The notes below the pieces were generated by a model, which saw only the letters and a list, made by a program, of their open reading frames with translations, searched no databases and was not told where the DNA came from. Of a stretch of 64,000 nt of DNA, positions 25,160 to 33,970 are shown piece by piece. Source of the DNA: Actinoplanes nipponensis (GTDB lineage: Bacteria > Actinomycetota > Actinomycetes > Mycobacteriales > Micromonosporaceae). The stretch lies in the NCBI RefSeq assembly GCF_016862275.1, contig NZ_BOMQ01000077.1:62001-126000 (forward strand), read 5' to 3'. Within the stretch, counting starts at the first letter, position 1, and the number at the start of each line of letters is the position of its first letter. The translations under genes and the position numbers were made by a program.

Positions 25160-25984
25160 ATGCCCACTATCACCAGCGCCGACGGCGCCCGGCTCGAAGT
25201 GACGAGCACCGGATCCGGTCCCGGGCTGGTCGTCGTCCCCGGCGGCCTGCGCCGCTCGCACCGCTGCCGCCGGCTCGCCGAGTCGCTGGGCGACTCCCGC
25301 ACGGTGCACGTCATCGAGCGCCACGGCCCGGGCGACAGCGGACCGCCGCCGGCGGGCTCCTCCATCGAGCGGGAGGTCGAGGACGCGCTGGCCGTGCTCG
25401 ACGCCACCGGCTCCGCCGAGCTCTTCGGACACGGCTACGGCGGGCTGGCCGCGCTGCACGTGGCGCTGCGCCGCGACCTGCGCCGGCTGGTGATCCACGA
25501 GCCGGCCGCCGGCCTCGACGGCGCGCCCGACCCGGCGTCCCGGCCCGGGCTCGAGCGCGGCGGGCCGCACGGACGGACGGCCACCGCGATGGCCACCTTC
25601 CTCACCGGGCTGGGCTTCGCCCCCGTCGGCGTGGTGCCGATGCCGGCCCTCACGGCCTTCGCGTGGTTCCTGCTGCGGACGCCGGACGGCCGGCAGACCC
25701 GGCAACTGCAGCCCACCGCGGCGCCCGAGGTGCGCGCCGCGGTCGGCCCGGACCCCGACGGCCACCGGTACGCGGCCGTAACATCGCCCACCCTGATCAT
25801 TGCCGGCGGCCGCGACCCGGAATGGCAGCACCGGATGCAACCGCGGCTCGCGGCGCTCATCCCGCACGCCCGGTACGCGCTGGTGCCGGAGCCGGATCAC
25901 CACGCGCCCGGCGGGAGCGCACCCGCCGCCGTGGCGGACCTCGTTCGGGCGTTCCTCACCACAGACGACGCCACGGCTCGATAG
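25160..25984 (+). CDS. Alpha/beta-hydrolase-fold protein lacking the nucleophile serine
   Basis: This 274-residue protein has the alpha/beta-hydrolase layout: GLVVVPGGLRRS near the oxyanion hole, the elbow at GHGYGG, an acid loop at GGRDPEW and a histidine in EPDHHAP. In active members the elbow reads G-H-S-x-G; here glycine replaces the serine. It may be non-hydrolytic or act as a sensor. The ATG at 25160 has no ribosome binding site and sits 8 bp after the operator, so the mRNA is probably leaderless. Confidence 0.8.
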   Translation: MPTITSADGARLEVTSTGSGPGLVVVPGGLRRSHRCRRLAESLGDSRTVHVIERHGPGDSGPPPAGSSIEREVEDALAVLDATGSAELFGHGYGGLAALHVALRRDLRRLVIHEPAAGLDGAPDPASRPGLERGGPHGRTATAMATFLTGLGFAPVGVVPMPALTAFAWFLLRTPDGRQTRQLQPTAAPEVRAAVGPDPDGHRYAAVTSPTLIIAGGRDPEWQHRMQPRLAALIPHARYALVPEPDHHAPGGSAPAAVADLVRAFLTTDDATAR

Positions 25985-26012
25985 GAGTGGACTTGCTGGA
26001 TACGCTGGTGCG

Positions 26013-26951
26013 ATGCGGATCAGCGAAACCCACGCGCTGACCACCGTGCTGCCCTCGGTCAGCTGGATCCCGCTGGCCCGCGCCCACGCGGAGCGGGCCG
26101 ACGAGATGACCGCCGGCCACCGCGCCCGCAAGGCGGCGGGCGAGAAGCACGCCATAGAGGATTTCCTGTACGACTACTACGGCACCCGCCCGGCGCAACT
26201 GCGCCGCTGGCACCCGGGCGTGGGCACCGGCCTGGCCGCGGCGCCGACCGGGGTGGCCGAGCACGCCTCCTGGAAGTGGTACAAGGCGCACCCGGACGGC
26301 GTCGTGACACTCGACATCGAGGCATACATGCACGCCCGCGGCGAGAGCGTGCGATACATCCACGGCCTGCTCACCGCCACGGCGTCCCGCCCGGCGTTCT
26401 CCGGCTGCTTCGGCCTGCACGAGTGGGCGATGGTCTACCGCCAGCCGGAGCACCGGCACTCCCTGCCGCTGCGGCTGGGCCAGGCCGAGACGGACAAGGT
26501 GGTCGAGGAGCACCCGATCCGCTGCACCCACTTCGACGCGTTCCGCTTCTTCACCCCCGAGGCGGTGGGCCTCAACCGCCTCCAGCCCACCCGGGCCACG
26601 CAGGTCGACCTGGACCAGCCGGGCTGCCTGCACGCGGCGATGGACTGCCACAAATGGGCGAGCAAGCTCGGCCCGGCGGTGCCGGGCGCCCTCGCGCTGG
26701 ACTGCTTCGCCCTGGCCGGCGACATCCGGCTGCTCGACATGCAGGCCAGCCCGTACGACCTGACCTCCTACGGGCAGGAGCCGGTGAAGATCGAGACGCC
26801 CGAGGGCAAGGCGGAGTACGTGGCCCGGCAGCGGGAGTTCGCCCGCCGCGCGTCGGCCCTGCGGGCCCGGCTCATCCGGGTCTGCGACGAGCTGCTCGGG
26901 CCGGCCCTGGCCGCGGAGAACCGCGAGGCCGTGGCCCCGCACAACAGCTGA
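26013..26951 (+). CDS. Uncharacterised actinobacterial protein, often labelled 3-methyladenine DNA glycosylase
   Basis: This 312-residue soluble protein starts at ATG 26013. Features are GEKHAIEDFLYDYYGTRPAQLRRWHPG near residue 45 and conserved-looking GCFGLHEWAMVYR and HFDAFRFFTPEA blocks. I recall database entries of this type named 3-methyladenine DNA glycosylase, but I see no helix-hairpin-helix or other glycosylase motif, so I keep the function open. It is rightward after the hydrolase gene, 28 bp away. Confidence 0.6.
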   Translation: MRISETHALTTVLPSVSWIPLARAHAERADEMTAGHRARKAAGEKHAIEDFLYDYYGTRPAQLRRWHPGVGTGLAAAPTGVAEHASWKWYKAHPDGVVTLDIEAYMHARGESVRYIHGLLTATASRPAFSGCFGLHEWAMVYRQPEHRHSLPLRLGQAETDKVVEEHPIRCTHFDAFRFFTPEAVGLNRLQPTRATQVDLDQPGCLHAAMDCHKWASKLGPAVPGALALDCFALAGDIRLLDMQASPYDLTSYGQEPVKIETPEGKAEYVARQREFARRASALRARLIRVCDELLGPALAAENREAVAPHNS

Positions 26952-26956
26952 GCCGG

Positions 26957-27382
26957 TCAGTCCGGGTCGGCGCGGCGGTCGCGCTTGATCTGCGCGCGAC
27001 GCTTCTTGGCACCGATGCGGCGCTCGACCGATCCGCGGGACGGCTTGGTCGGGCGGCGCTGGCGCGGCGGCGGCGCGATGGCCGCCCCGACCAGTGCGGC
27101 CAGCCGGGCGGCGGCCGCCTCGCGGTTGCGCAGCTGGGAGCGGTGCTCCGAGGCGGTGATCGTCAGCACGCCGTTGACCAGCCGGCCGCCGAGCTGCCCG
27201 ACGGCGCGCTCGCGCAGCGCGGCCGGCAGCAGCTCCGAACCGGCCAGGTCCCAGGACAGCTCGACCCGGGAGTCGGTGGTGTTGACGCCCTGACCGCCGG
27301 GCCCGCTGGAGCGGGAGAACCGCCAGGAGAGCTCGGCGGCGGGAATCGTCAACCGGTCACTGACCCGTACGTCGTCCGCCAC
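26957..27382 (-). CDS. arfB: Alternative ribosome-rescue factor ArfB (peptidyl-tRNA hydrolase)
   Basis: ArfB hydrolyses peptidyl-tRNA on ribosomes stalled without a stop codon. The 141-residue protein has the release-factor GGQ loop (SSGPGGQGVNTTDSRVEL, residues ~26-43) and the basic tail (RRIGAKKRRAQIKRDRR) that enters the empty mRNA channel. It starts at GTG 27382. It is convergent with the gene ending at 26951, leaving a 5-bp gap. Confidence 0.93.
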   Translation of the reverse strand: MADDVRVSDRLTIPAAELSWRFSRSSGPGGQGVNTTDSRVELSWDLAGSELLPAALRERAVGQLGGRLVNGVLTITASEHRSQLRNREAAAARLAALVGAAIAPPPRQRRPTKPSRGSVERRIGAKKRRAQIKRDRRADPD

Positions 27383-27427
27383 GCGCCCAGCATGGCATCG
27401 CCCGCGCCCGGACCGCCAACGCGGTCC

Positions 27428-28534
27428 TCAGGTGCCGACGATGGTGAAGGGCCGGGTCACGTTGTAGACGTGCAGGGCGTCGCTCGCCTTGTAGACGCGG
27501 TACCGGTACGAGCCCCGGCCCGGCGGCTGCGCGGCCAGGGTGAAGCGGCCCGAGCTGCGGATCTTCGCGCTGCTCACGATCTTCCAGGAGCCGCCGCTGT
27601 AGCGCTGCAGGTAGGCGTTCTGGCCGGCGTGAACGGCCGGAATGACGTTGCCCTCGACGTACCCGACGGTCCTGGCGGGCAGGGTCGACGGCTTGGACCT
27701 GATGCCGATGCGCACCCTGACGTCGACCCGGCCGGTCCAGGCGATGCCGTCCATGTACCGGACCCCGTCGGCGGACGTGCCCTTGTCGAACATCAGGTAC
27801 AGGCGGAAGGCCTTGCGCTCGGGCTTGACGGTCACCGCCAGCGTGCCGTCCGCGGCGGTGGTCACCGTGGTCAGCAACCGCTCGTCGCCGTCGATGACCG
27901 GCTCGGCCTGGTCCTCCTGCACGACCCGGACCTGCTGGTGGGCGATCGGGTGGCGCTTGACGAGCTCGTCGATCCAGTACGCGCGGGCGCGCAGGGTCAC
28001 CGTGCCGCCGTACGTGATCGTGGTGTTCTCGGCGGAGGTGGGCGACTGCCGGTCGAAGAACGCGCCGAAGCGGCCGATCGTGCGGAAGGCCCGGGGGAAC
28101 GGCAGCGGGCGCAGGTCGACCATCCGGCTGGTGCCGTCGGCCCGGACGACGTGGATCCGGGTGGCCTCCCAGCCACCGTAGGCGCGCTTGCCGTCGAACG
28201 GGTCGAACTCCCACTCCCCGTCCTTGGCGGTGCCGCTGACCAGGTGGGGGGACTGGGCGTAGCAGCCGTCGTCACCGCCCGGGTCCGAGGCCGAGACGCA
28301 GAGGTAGGTGGCGCCGTCGATCTCGTCGGACATGTCGCCGGGGACCACCCCGACCGAGTCGACGATGTGGGCCCGGATGACCGCGCCGGGCGAGGTCTCC
28401 AGGTCGACCGGCGCGGCCGGCACGGTCAGCGACGTGATCGTGGTGGTGGCGGCGGCCAGGCCGGCGGACGGGGCAGCGGTGCCGGCGAGGAGCAGACCCG
28501 CTGAGGCGGCAGCGAGCACCTTCCAAGGACGCAT
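27428..28534 (-). CDS. Secreted protein with Ig/bacterial beta-sandwich-like repeats
   Basis: This 368-residue protein starts at ATG 28534 with a Sec signal peptide (MRPWKVLAAASAGLLLAGTAAPSAG, likely cleaved near AGLAA). The mature part is strand-rich; the C-terminal ~80 residues (GYVEGNVIPAVHAGQNAYLQ ... KIRSSGRFTL ... YRVYKASDAL) resemble a beta-sandwich module common in secreted actinobacterial proteins. Two cysteines near residue 80-90 may bridge. No catalytic motif seen; probably extracellular binding or structural. Confidence 0.75.
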   Translation of the reverse strand: MRPWKVLAAASAGLLLAGTAAPSAGLAAATTTITSLTVPAAPVDLETSPGAVIRAHIVDSVGVVPGDMSDEIDGATYLCVSASDPGGDDGCYAQSPHLVSGTAKDGEWEFDPFDGKRAYGGWEATRIHVVRADGTSRMVDLRPLPFPRAFRTIGRFGAFFDRQSPTSAENTTITYGGTVTLRARAYWIDELVKRHPIAHQQVRVVQEDQAEPVIDGDERLLTTVTTAADGTLAVTVKPERKAFRLYLMFDKGTSADGVRYMDGIAWTGRVDVRVRIGIRSKPSTLPARTVGYVEGNVIPAVHAGQNAYLQRYSGGSWKIVSSAKIRSSGRFTLAAQPPGRGSYRYRVYKASDALHVYNVTRPFTIVGT

Positions 28535-28666
28535 AGACGTGAGTATGCGCCCGGTGGCTGCCCCGCCGGACGGGCCGAAAGCCCCGCGATGGAGCGCTCC
28601 GGCGGGCTCAGCCGGGATACTGGTGACGGCGCCGCCGGAAGACGGCCGCCGCTAGAGGGAGGTTGC

Positions 28667-29983
28667 GTGTCTGCTCAGCCCGCGCCGGTCACCCCGACCG
28701 GCTATCCGTGGCCCATCGAAACCGCGCGCCTGGACAACGGCCTGCGCGTGGTCGTCAGCGAGGACCACACCGCGCCGGTGGTCTGCGTGAACCTCTGGTA
28801 CGACGTCGGCTCCCGGCACGAGCCGCCCGGCCAGACCGGCTTCGCGCACCTCTTCGAGCACCTGATGTTCGAGGGGTCGGCGCACGTGGCCAAGACCGAG
28901 CACATGCGTCTGGTCCAGGGCTCCGGCGGCTCGCTCAACGCGACCACCAACCCGGACCGCACGAACTACTTCGAGACGTTGCCGGTCGAGCACCTCGAGC
29001 TGGGGCTCTGGCTGGAGGCCGACCGGATGGGCGGCCTGGTGCCGGCGCTGACCCAGGAGACCCTGGACAACCAGCGCGAGGTCGTCAAGAACGAACGGCG
29101 GCAGCGCTACGACAACGTCCCGTACGGCGACGCGTGGCTGCGCCTGCTGCCGCTGCTGTACCCGCCGGGGCACCCGTACCACCACGCGACGATCGGGTCG
29201 ATGGAGGACCTGAACGCCGCCGAGCTCGACACGTTCAAGGCTTTCCACCAGCAGTACTACGCCCCCAACAACGCGGTGCTGACCGTCGCCGGCGACGTCA
29301 CCCCGGCCGACGTGTTCGCGCTGGCCGAGAAGTACTTCGGCGCGCTGGAGTCGGTCTCGGACATCCCGCCGGCGCCGCGCGGGCACATCACCGGCGCGGC
29401 CACCGAGCCGGTCCGCGAGACGGTGACCGGCAAGGTCCCCGCGCCCCGGGTCTACCTGTCGCACCGCACCCACCCGTTCGGCACGGCCGGGTACGACGCC
29501 GTCACCGTGCTCGCCACGGTGCTGGGCAGCGGCCGGGGCAGCCGGCTCTACCAGCGGCTGGCCGACGGCGCCCGGATCGCGCAGCCGGACTACATCGGCG
29601 CGTACGGCGTCGACCTGGCGCACGCGCCCGCCCCGCTGATCGTCACCGCCACCGCCAAGGACGGCGTGACCGCGGAGAGGCTGGAGGCCGGCGTCGCGGA
29701 GGTGCTCGACAGCATGGCCACCGAGCCGGTGACCGAGGCCGAGCTGGAACGGGCCAAGGCGCTGCTGACCACCTCGTGGTGGCGGCAGATGTCCACGGTC
29801 GGCGGCCGGGCCGACACCCTGAGCCGGTACGCGACCCAGTTCGGCGACGCCACCAGCGCGGCCTACCGGTTGCCGCAGTGGCAGTCCGTCACGGCCGGCG
29901 ACATCCTCGACGCGGCCCGCACCCTGAACCCGGAGTCCCGCGTGACCCTGACCTACCTGAGCGACGAAGGGACCGACCAGTGA
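28667..29983 (+). CDS. M16-family zinc peptidase, catalytic subunit
   Basis: This 438-residue protein starts at GTG 28667 after GGGAGG. The inverted zinc motif HxxEH is present as HLFEHLMFEG near residue 65, with the distal glutamate region in LDNQREVVKNE. The protein covers an N-terminal catalytic half and a helical domain of the mitochondrial-processing-peptidase type. It is translationally coupled (GTGA overlap) to a second M16 protein without the zinc motif, so the enzyme is probably a heterodimer like MPP. Confidence 0.93.
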   Translation: MSAQPAPVTPTGYPWPIETARLDNGLRVVVSEDHTAPVVCVNLWYDVGSRHEPPGQTGFAHLFEHLMFEGSAHVAKTEHMRLVQGSGGSLNATTNPDRTNYFETLPVEHLELGLWLEADRMGGLVPALTQETLDNQREVVKNERRQRYDNVPYGDAWLRLLPLLYPPGHPYHHATIGSMEDLNAAELDTFKAFHQQYYAPNNAVLTVAGDVTPADVFALAEKYFGALESVSDIPPAPRGHITGAATEPVRETVTGKVPAPRVYLSHRTHPFGTAGYDAVTVLATVLGSGRGSRLYQRLADGARIAQPDYIGAYGVDLAHAPAPLIVTATAKDGVTAERLEAGVAEVLDSMATEPVTEAELERAKALLTTSWWRQMSTVGGRADTLSRYATQFGDATSAAYRLPQWQSVTAGDILDAARTLNPESRVTLTYLSDEGTDQ

Positions 29984-31326
29984 GCCTCGTGGCCACCCGG
30001 CCCGGCCCGGGCGACCCCCGGCCGTACACGTTCCCGGACATCCGGCGCGTCTCCGTCGGCGGCGGCGAGGTCGTCGCCACGCACATGCCGGGCCAGCACC
30101 TGGCCACCGCCGCCCTGCTGCTCGACGCGGGCGGCGCGCGGGAGTCCGCCGGCCGGGAGGGCACGGCGACCGTGCTCGCCAAGTGCCTGGAGGAGGGCAC
30201 CACGACCCGCGACTCCGCCGCGTTCGCGCTGGCGCTGGAGGGGCTGGGCGCCGAGCTGTCCACCTCGGTCGACTGGGACTCGCTGCGGGTCGGTGTCTCC
30301 GTACCGGTGGGGCTGCTGCCCCGGGCGGTGACCCTGCTCGCCGAGGCCGCCCGCACGCCGCGCCTGGACCCGGCCGATGTCGCGCGGGTGCGCGACGACG
30401 AGGTGACCGCGCTGCGGATGGACTGGGCGCAGCCCGGGCCGCGGGCCGACGCCGCCCTGCGGATGGATCTGTTCGGGGCGGCCGAGCGGTACGGCCGGCC
30501 GCTGCACGGCGATCCCGCGTCGGTCGCGGCCGTCACCGTCGAGGACGTGACCGCCTTCCACGAGTCGTGGCTCAAGCGCCCGGGCGTGCTGCTGGTCGCG
30601 GGCGACCTGACCCGGCTGGACCTCGCCGAGCTGGGCGCGGCCGCGTTCGCCGGCACGACCGGCGAGCCGCTCGCCCCGGCCGGCCCGCTCGGCGTGCCGA
30701 TCGCCGCGGGCCGCCGGGTGCTGCTGGTGGACCGGCCCGGCTCGGTGCAGTCGACGCTGCGCATCGGGCACCGCGCGCCCGAGCGCGCGAATCCCGACTA
30801 CGTGGCGATGACGCTGGTGGCCACGGTGCTGGGCGGGGCGTTCACGTCCCGGCTCAACCACCTGATCCGCGAGGTGAAGGGCTACACGTACGGCATCCGG
30901 GCCGACTTCGCGATGACCCGCCGGTTCGGCCGCTTCGGGATCAGCACCTCGGTGCAGACCGCGGTGACGACGCCGGCGCTGACCGACACCATCGGCGAGG
31001 TGACCCGGACCCGGCTGGACGGGGTCACCGAGGAGGAGCTGGAGGTGGCCCGCACCTGGCGGGCCGGCCAGCTGACGGTGGACATGCAGACGCCGGGCTC
31101 GATCGCCGGCGCGCTCGCCACGCTGGTCGTGCACGGGCTGCCCGACGACTACTACGCGAGCCTGCGGCGGAGCCTGCTCGACGCCACGGTGGCCCAGGTG
31201 TCCGCGGCGGCCGCCAAGCACCTGCACCCGGAGGCGCTGACGGTGGTCGTCGAGGGCGACGGCGCCGCGATCCGCGACGAGCTGGCGGCGAGCGGGCTGG
31301 GCGAGGTCGCCGACGCCGGGATCTGA
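29980..31326 (+). CDS. M16-family peptidase, non-catalytic partner
   Basis: This 448-residue M16 homologue starts at GTG 29980, overlapping the catalytic subunit's stop. Where the catalytic subunit has HLFEH this one has AKCLEEG, so zinc cannot be bound the same way. The substrate-binding R/Y region (LIREVKGYTYGIRADF) is kept, which fits the alpha-type subunit of a heterodimer. Both subunits lack signal peptides and should be cytoplasmic. Confidence 0.92.
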   Translation: MSLVATRPGPGDPRPYTFPDIRRVSVGGGEVVATHMPGQHLATAALLLDAGGARESAGREGTATVLAKCLEEGTTTRDSAAFALALEGLGAELSTSVDWDSLRVGVSVPVGLLPRAVTLLAEAARTPRLDPADVARVRDDEVTALRMDWAQPGPRADAALRMDLFGAAERYGRPLHGDPASVAAVTVEDVTAFHESWLKRPGVLLVAGDLTRLDLAELGAAAFAGTTGEPLAPAGPLGVPIAAGRRVLLVDRPGSVQSTLRIGHRAPERANPDYVAMTLVATVLGGAFTSRLNHLIREVKGYTYGIRADFAMTRRFGRFGISTSVQTAVTTPALTDTIGEVTRTRLDGVTEEELEVARTWRAGQLTVDMQTPGSIAGALATLVVHGLPDDYYASLRRSLLDATVAQVSAAAAKHLHPEALTVVVEGDGAAIRDELAASGLGEVADAGI

Positions 31327-31413
31327 GCGCGCCGCGGGCCGGCGCCGGGACCGGCGGCGGCCCGTGGCTTGCCACGCGGGCCGGTACGGGGTTTCAATGA
31401 CGCCCTGCGCTCG

Positions 31414-31431
31414 CTGAGAGAGCGCTCTCAG
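31414..31431. promoter_or_regulatory. LacI-family-type operator upstream of glycosidase gene
   Basis: The perfect palindrome GAGAGCGCTCTC (31418-31429), set in CTGAGAG...CTCTCAG, lies 20 bp before the gene at 31452. It closely resembles CebR/LacI-type operators (core GAGCGCTC) that control sugar-polymer hydrolases in actinobacteria. It could also fold as a 7-bp hairpin. No LacI gene is in the window. Confidence 0.65.
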
Positions 31432-31451
31432 ACCGTTGGGAGCCCCCCGCA

Positions 31452-32906
31452 ATGCCCACCAACCTCTCGGCCGCCTCGGGAGCGTTCTCCCGCCGCCGTC
31501 TGCTCACCCTGCCCGCCGCCGCGGCCGCCGCCACCGTCGCGTCTCCCCTGCTCGCCCCGGACACGGCCGCCGCCGGCACCTGCGCGCCGCGGCACCTGGT
31601 CGACCGGACCCTGGCCGAGCCGGTGAGCCGCGCCTACCACTACCTCGACGTGGTGCAGGACGCCTACGTCAAGGGCGGCGAGCCCCGGCTGCTGCAGAGC
31701 TACAACAACGAGAGCGAGCTGATGACGACCGCGTTCGTCTACGACAACGCGCTCGCGGCGCTGGCCTACCTGGCCAACCCGACGGTGGCCAACGTGCGCC
31801 GGGCCCGGCTCATCGGCGACGCCCTGCTCTGGATCCAGGCCAACGACGAGAAGTACACCGACGGGCGGGTCCGCCAGGCGTACGCGGCCGGCCCGATGCT
31901 GTTCTACGGCGGCGGACCGTCCTTCCCGGGGCTCCGGCGTGAGGACGGCAAGGCGGCGTTCCTGTGGCCGTACGGCTTCGGCGGCTCGTCGACCGGGGAC
32001 CTGGCCTGGGTGGCGCTCGCCCTGGCCCAGCTCTACGCCGACACCCGGCTCGGCAAGTACCTCGACGGCGCCGTCGCGCTCGGCGAATGGATCGCCGGCC
32101 GGCGGTCGCCGCACCGGTTCGGCGGCTACCACGGCGGCCTGCAGGGCGACGGCGAGACGGCCCAGCCGTGGGCCTCCACCGAGCACAACATCGACGCGTA
32201 CGGGCTGTTCACGCTGCTGGCCAAGCTGACCCGGGACCGGCGCTGGCACGCGCGGGCCGCGGTCGCCGAGGAGTTCGTGCGCGCCATGTGGAACCGCGCC
32301 GAGCGCTTCCTCTGGACCGGCACCCTCGGCGGCGGGCCGGGCGAGGAGCCCGACCAGATCAACATCGGCAACGTCCCGGAGGACGTGCAGAGCTGGGCCC
32401 TGCTCAGCCTCGACGACCGGCGCTACGACGACGCCGTGGACTGGGTCACCGAGCACCTGGCGAACACCGACGGCGCCGTCTCCGGCGTGACGTACAGCAG
32501 CCAGGCGAAGATCCGTACCGGTCCGGTGCCGGGCAGCCCGGTGGCGGGCAACCGCGACGCGGTCTGGCTGGAGGGCACCGGGCACACGGCGCTGGCGCTG
32601 CTCAAGCGGGACGACCGCGGCGACACCGCGCTGGCCAAGCACCTGCTGCGGCAGATCGCGGTGGCCCAGCGGACCCTCGGCGCCGGGCAGACCGTGGGCC
32701 TGACCGCCGACCCGGACCACGGCCGGCTCTCCAACCCGGGCGAGGGCGGCACCTGGACCGGCACCCCGCTGCCCGCGGGCGCCGGCATCGTGGCCGCGAC
32801 CAGCGCCTTCGACACCGGCTTCGCGTTCGGCTACTTCCCGCGCCAGCACGTCGGCGCGACCTCCTGGTTCCTGATGGCCGCGCAGAACTTCAACCCCTAC
32901 CGATGA
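31452..32906 (+). CDS. Tat-exported six-hairpin glycosidase-like protein
   Basis: This 484-residue protein starts at ATG 31452 after GGGAG. The N-terminus SRRRLLTLPAAAAAATVASPLLA is a twin-arginine signal peptide. The mature part is helical with repeated aromatic/Gly-rich turns (YNNESELMTTAFVYDNALAAL, SSTGDLAWVALAL, STEHNIDAYGLFTLL, DAVWLEGTGHTALALL), as expected for an (alpha/alpha)6 barrel glycosidase. Substrate and CAZy family not assigned. The LacI-type operator just upstream supports a sugar role. Confidence 0.8.
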   Translation: MPTNLSAASGAFSRRRLLTLPAAAAAATVASPLLAPDTAAAGTCAPRHLVDRTLAEPVSRAYHYLDVVQDAYVKGGEPRLLQSYNNESELMTTAFVYDNALAALAYLANPTVANVRRARLIGDALLWIQANDEKYTDGRVRQAYAAGPMLFYGGGPSFPGLRREDGKAAFLWPYGFGGSSTGDLAWVALALAQLYADTRLGKYLDGAVALGEWIAGRRSPHRFGGYHGGLQGDGETAQPWASTEHNIDAYGLFTLLAKLTRDRRWHARAAVAEEFVRAMWNRAERFLWTGTLGGGPGEEPDQINIGNVPEDVQSWALLSLDDRRYDDAVDWVTEHLANTDGAVSGVTYSSQAKIRTGPVPGSPVAGNRDAVWLEGTGHTALALLKRDDRGDTALAKHLLRQIAVAQRTLGAGQTVGLTADPDHGRLSNPGEGGTWTGTPLPAGAGIVAATSAFDTGFAFGYFPRQHVGATSWFLMAAQNFNPYR

Positions 32907-32964
32907 TGTGACGTCGCCCGGGATAGCTCGATGATCGTGGCGGCGGCCGGATACCGTCGCCGCC

Positions 32965-33963
32965 ATGACGATCACCACCCCGGCGCCCGTGACGAAGCCG
33001 GTCCGGGTCCGGCGGGCCGCCTGGCACGTGCTGCTGTGGCTGGCGGTGCTGCCCGGGGCGGCTTGGACGGCGGTCCGGCTGGGCGGCTGGGAGACCGGCG
33101 CGCTGGTGCAGCTGGTCGCCTTCACGCCGTACGTGGCGGCATGGTCGGTGGTGCCGGCGGTCGCCGCGCTGCTGAGCCGGCGTTGGCTGGTGGCGGCGGT
33201 CGCCACGGCCACGCTCGCGTCGCTGGCGGTGGCCGTGCTGCCCCGGGCGTTCGCCGACGGTGACCGCGGCCCGCAGGATGGCGTCGCGCTGCGCGTGATG
33301 ACGTCGAACATGCTCCTCGGCAATGCGGACGCGGCCACGATCGTCAAGCTGGTCCGCGACAACGACGTGGCCGTGCTCGCGGTGCAGGAGTTCAGCCCCA
33401 ACGCCCAGCGCAACCTGGCGGCGGCCGGGCTGGGCCGGCTGCTGCCGTACTCGTCGCTGGGCGGCGAGTACGGCGCGAGCGGCTCGGGGCTCTACTCGCG
33501 CTTCCCGATCACCAACCCGGGGGTACGGCGCAACAGCGGCGGCTTCAACCAGGCGTACGGCACGGTCCAGCCGCCCGGGGCCGTGGCCGTGACGGTGGAG
33601 TCGGCGCATCCGCTCGCCCCGGCCTCGCTGGAGATGCTGACCGGATGGCGCGCCGACCTGACCGCGGAGCCCCGGCCGGAGGCGGGCGCCGCACCCCGCA
33701 TCCTGCTCGGCGACTTCAACGCGACCCTGGACCACCGGCTGCTGCGGGAGCTGATCAGCGACGGGTACCGGGACGCCGCCGACGCCGCCGGCCAGGGGCT
33801 GGTCGCCACCTGGGGCCCGTACGACGGCGACCCGATCCCGCCGGTGACCATCGACCACGTGCTGGCCGACCGCCGCCTGGGGGTCGGCGCGGTCAGCGTG
33901 CACAACGTCCTGGACAGCGACCACCGCGCGCTCGTGGCGACCCTGCGCGTGCCCGCGGCCTGA
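32965..33963 (+). CDS. Membrane-anchored endonuclease/exonuclease/phosphatase-family protein
   Basis: This 332-residue protein has three N-terminal membrane helices (residues ~20-95) and then an external EEP domain: VMTSNMLLG, the metal-binding Glu in AVQEFS, LGDFNATLDH and TIDHVLAD ... SDHRALVA. EEP enzymes cut phosphodiesters in DNA, RNA or lipids; the external location suggests an extracellular nuclease or phosphodiesterase. ATG 32965 has TACCGT seven bases upstream, so the mRNA is likely leaderless. Confidence 0.9.
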   Translation: MTITTPAPVTKPVRVRRAAWHVLLWLAVLPGAAWTAVRLGGWETGALVQLVAFTPYVAAWSVVPAVAALLSRRWLVAAVATATLASLAVAVLPRAFADGDRGPQDGVALRVMTSNMLLGNADAATIVKLVRDNDVAVLAVQEFSPNAQRNLAAAGLGRLLPYSSLGGEYGASGSGLYSRFPITNPGVRRNSGGFNQAYGTVQPPGAVAVTVESAHPLAPASLEMLTGWRADLTAEPRPEAGAAPRILLGDFNATLDHRLLRELISDGYRDAADAAGQGLVATWGPYDGDPIPPVTIDHVLADRRLGVGAVSVHNVLDSDHRALVATLRVPAA

Positions 33964-33970
33964 GCGGGCC

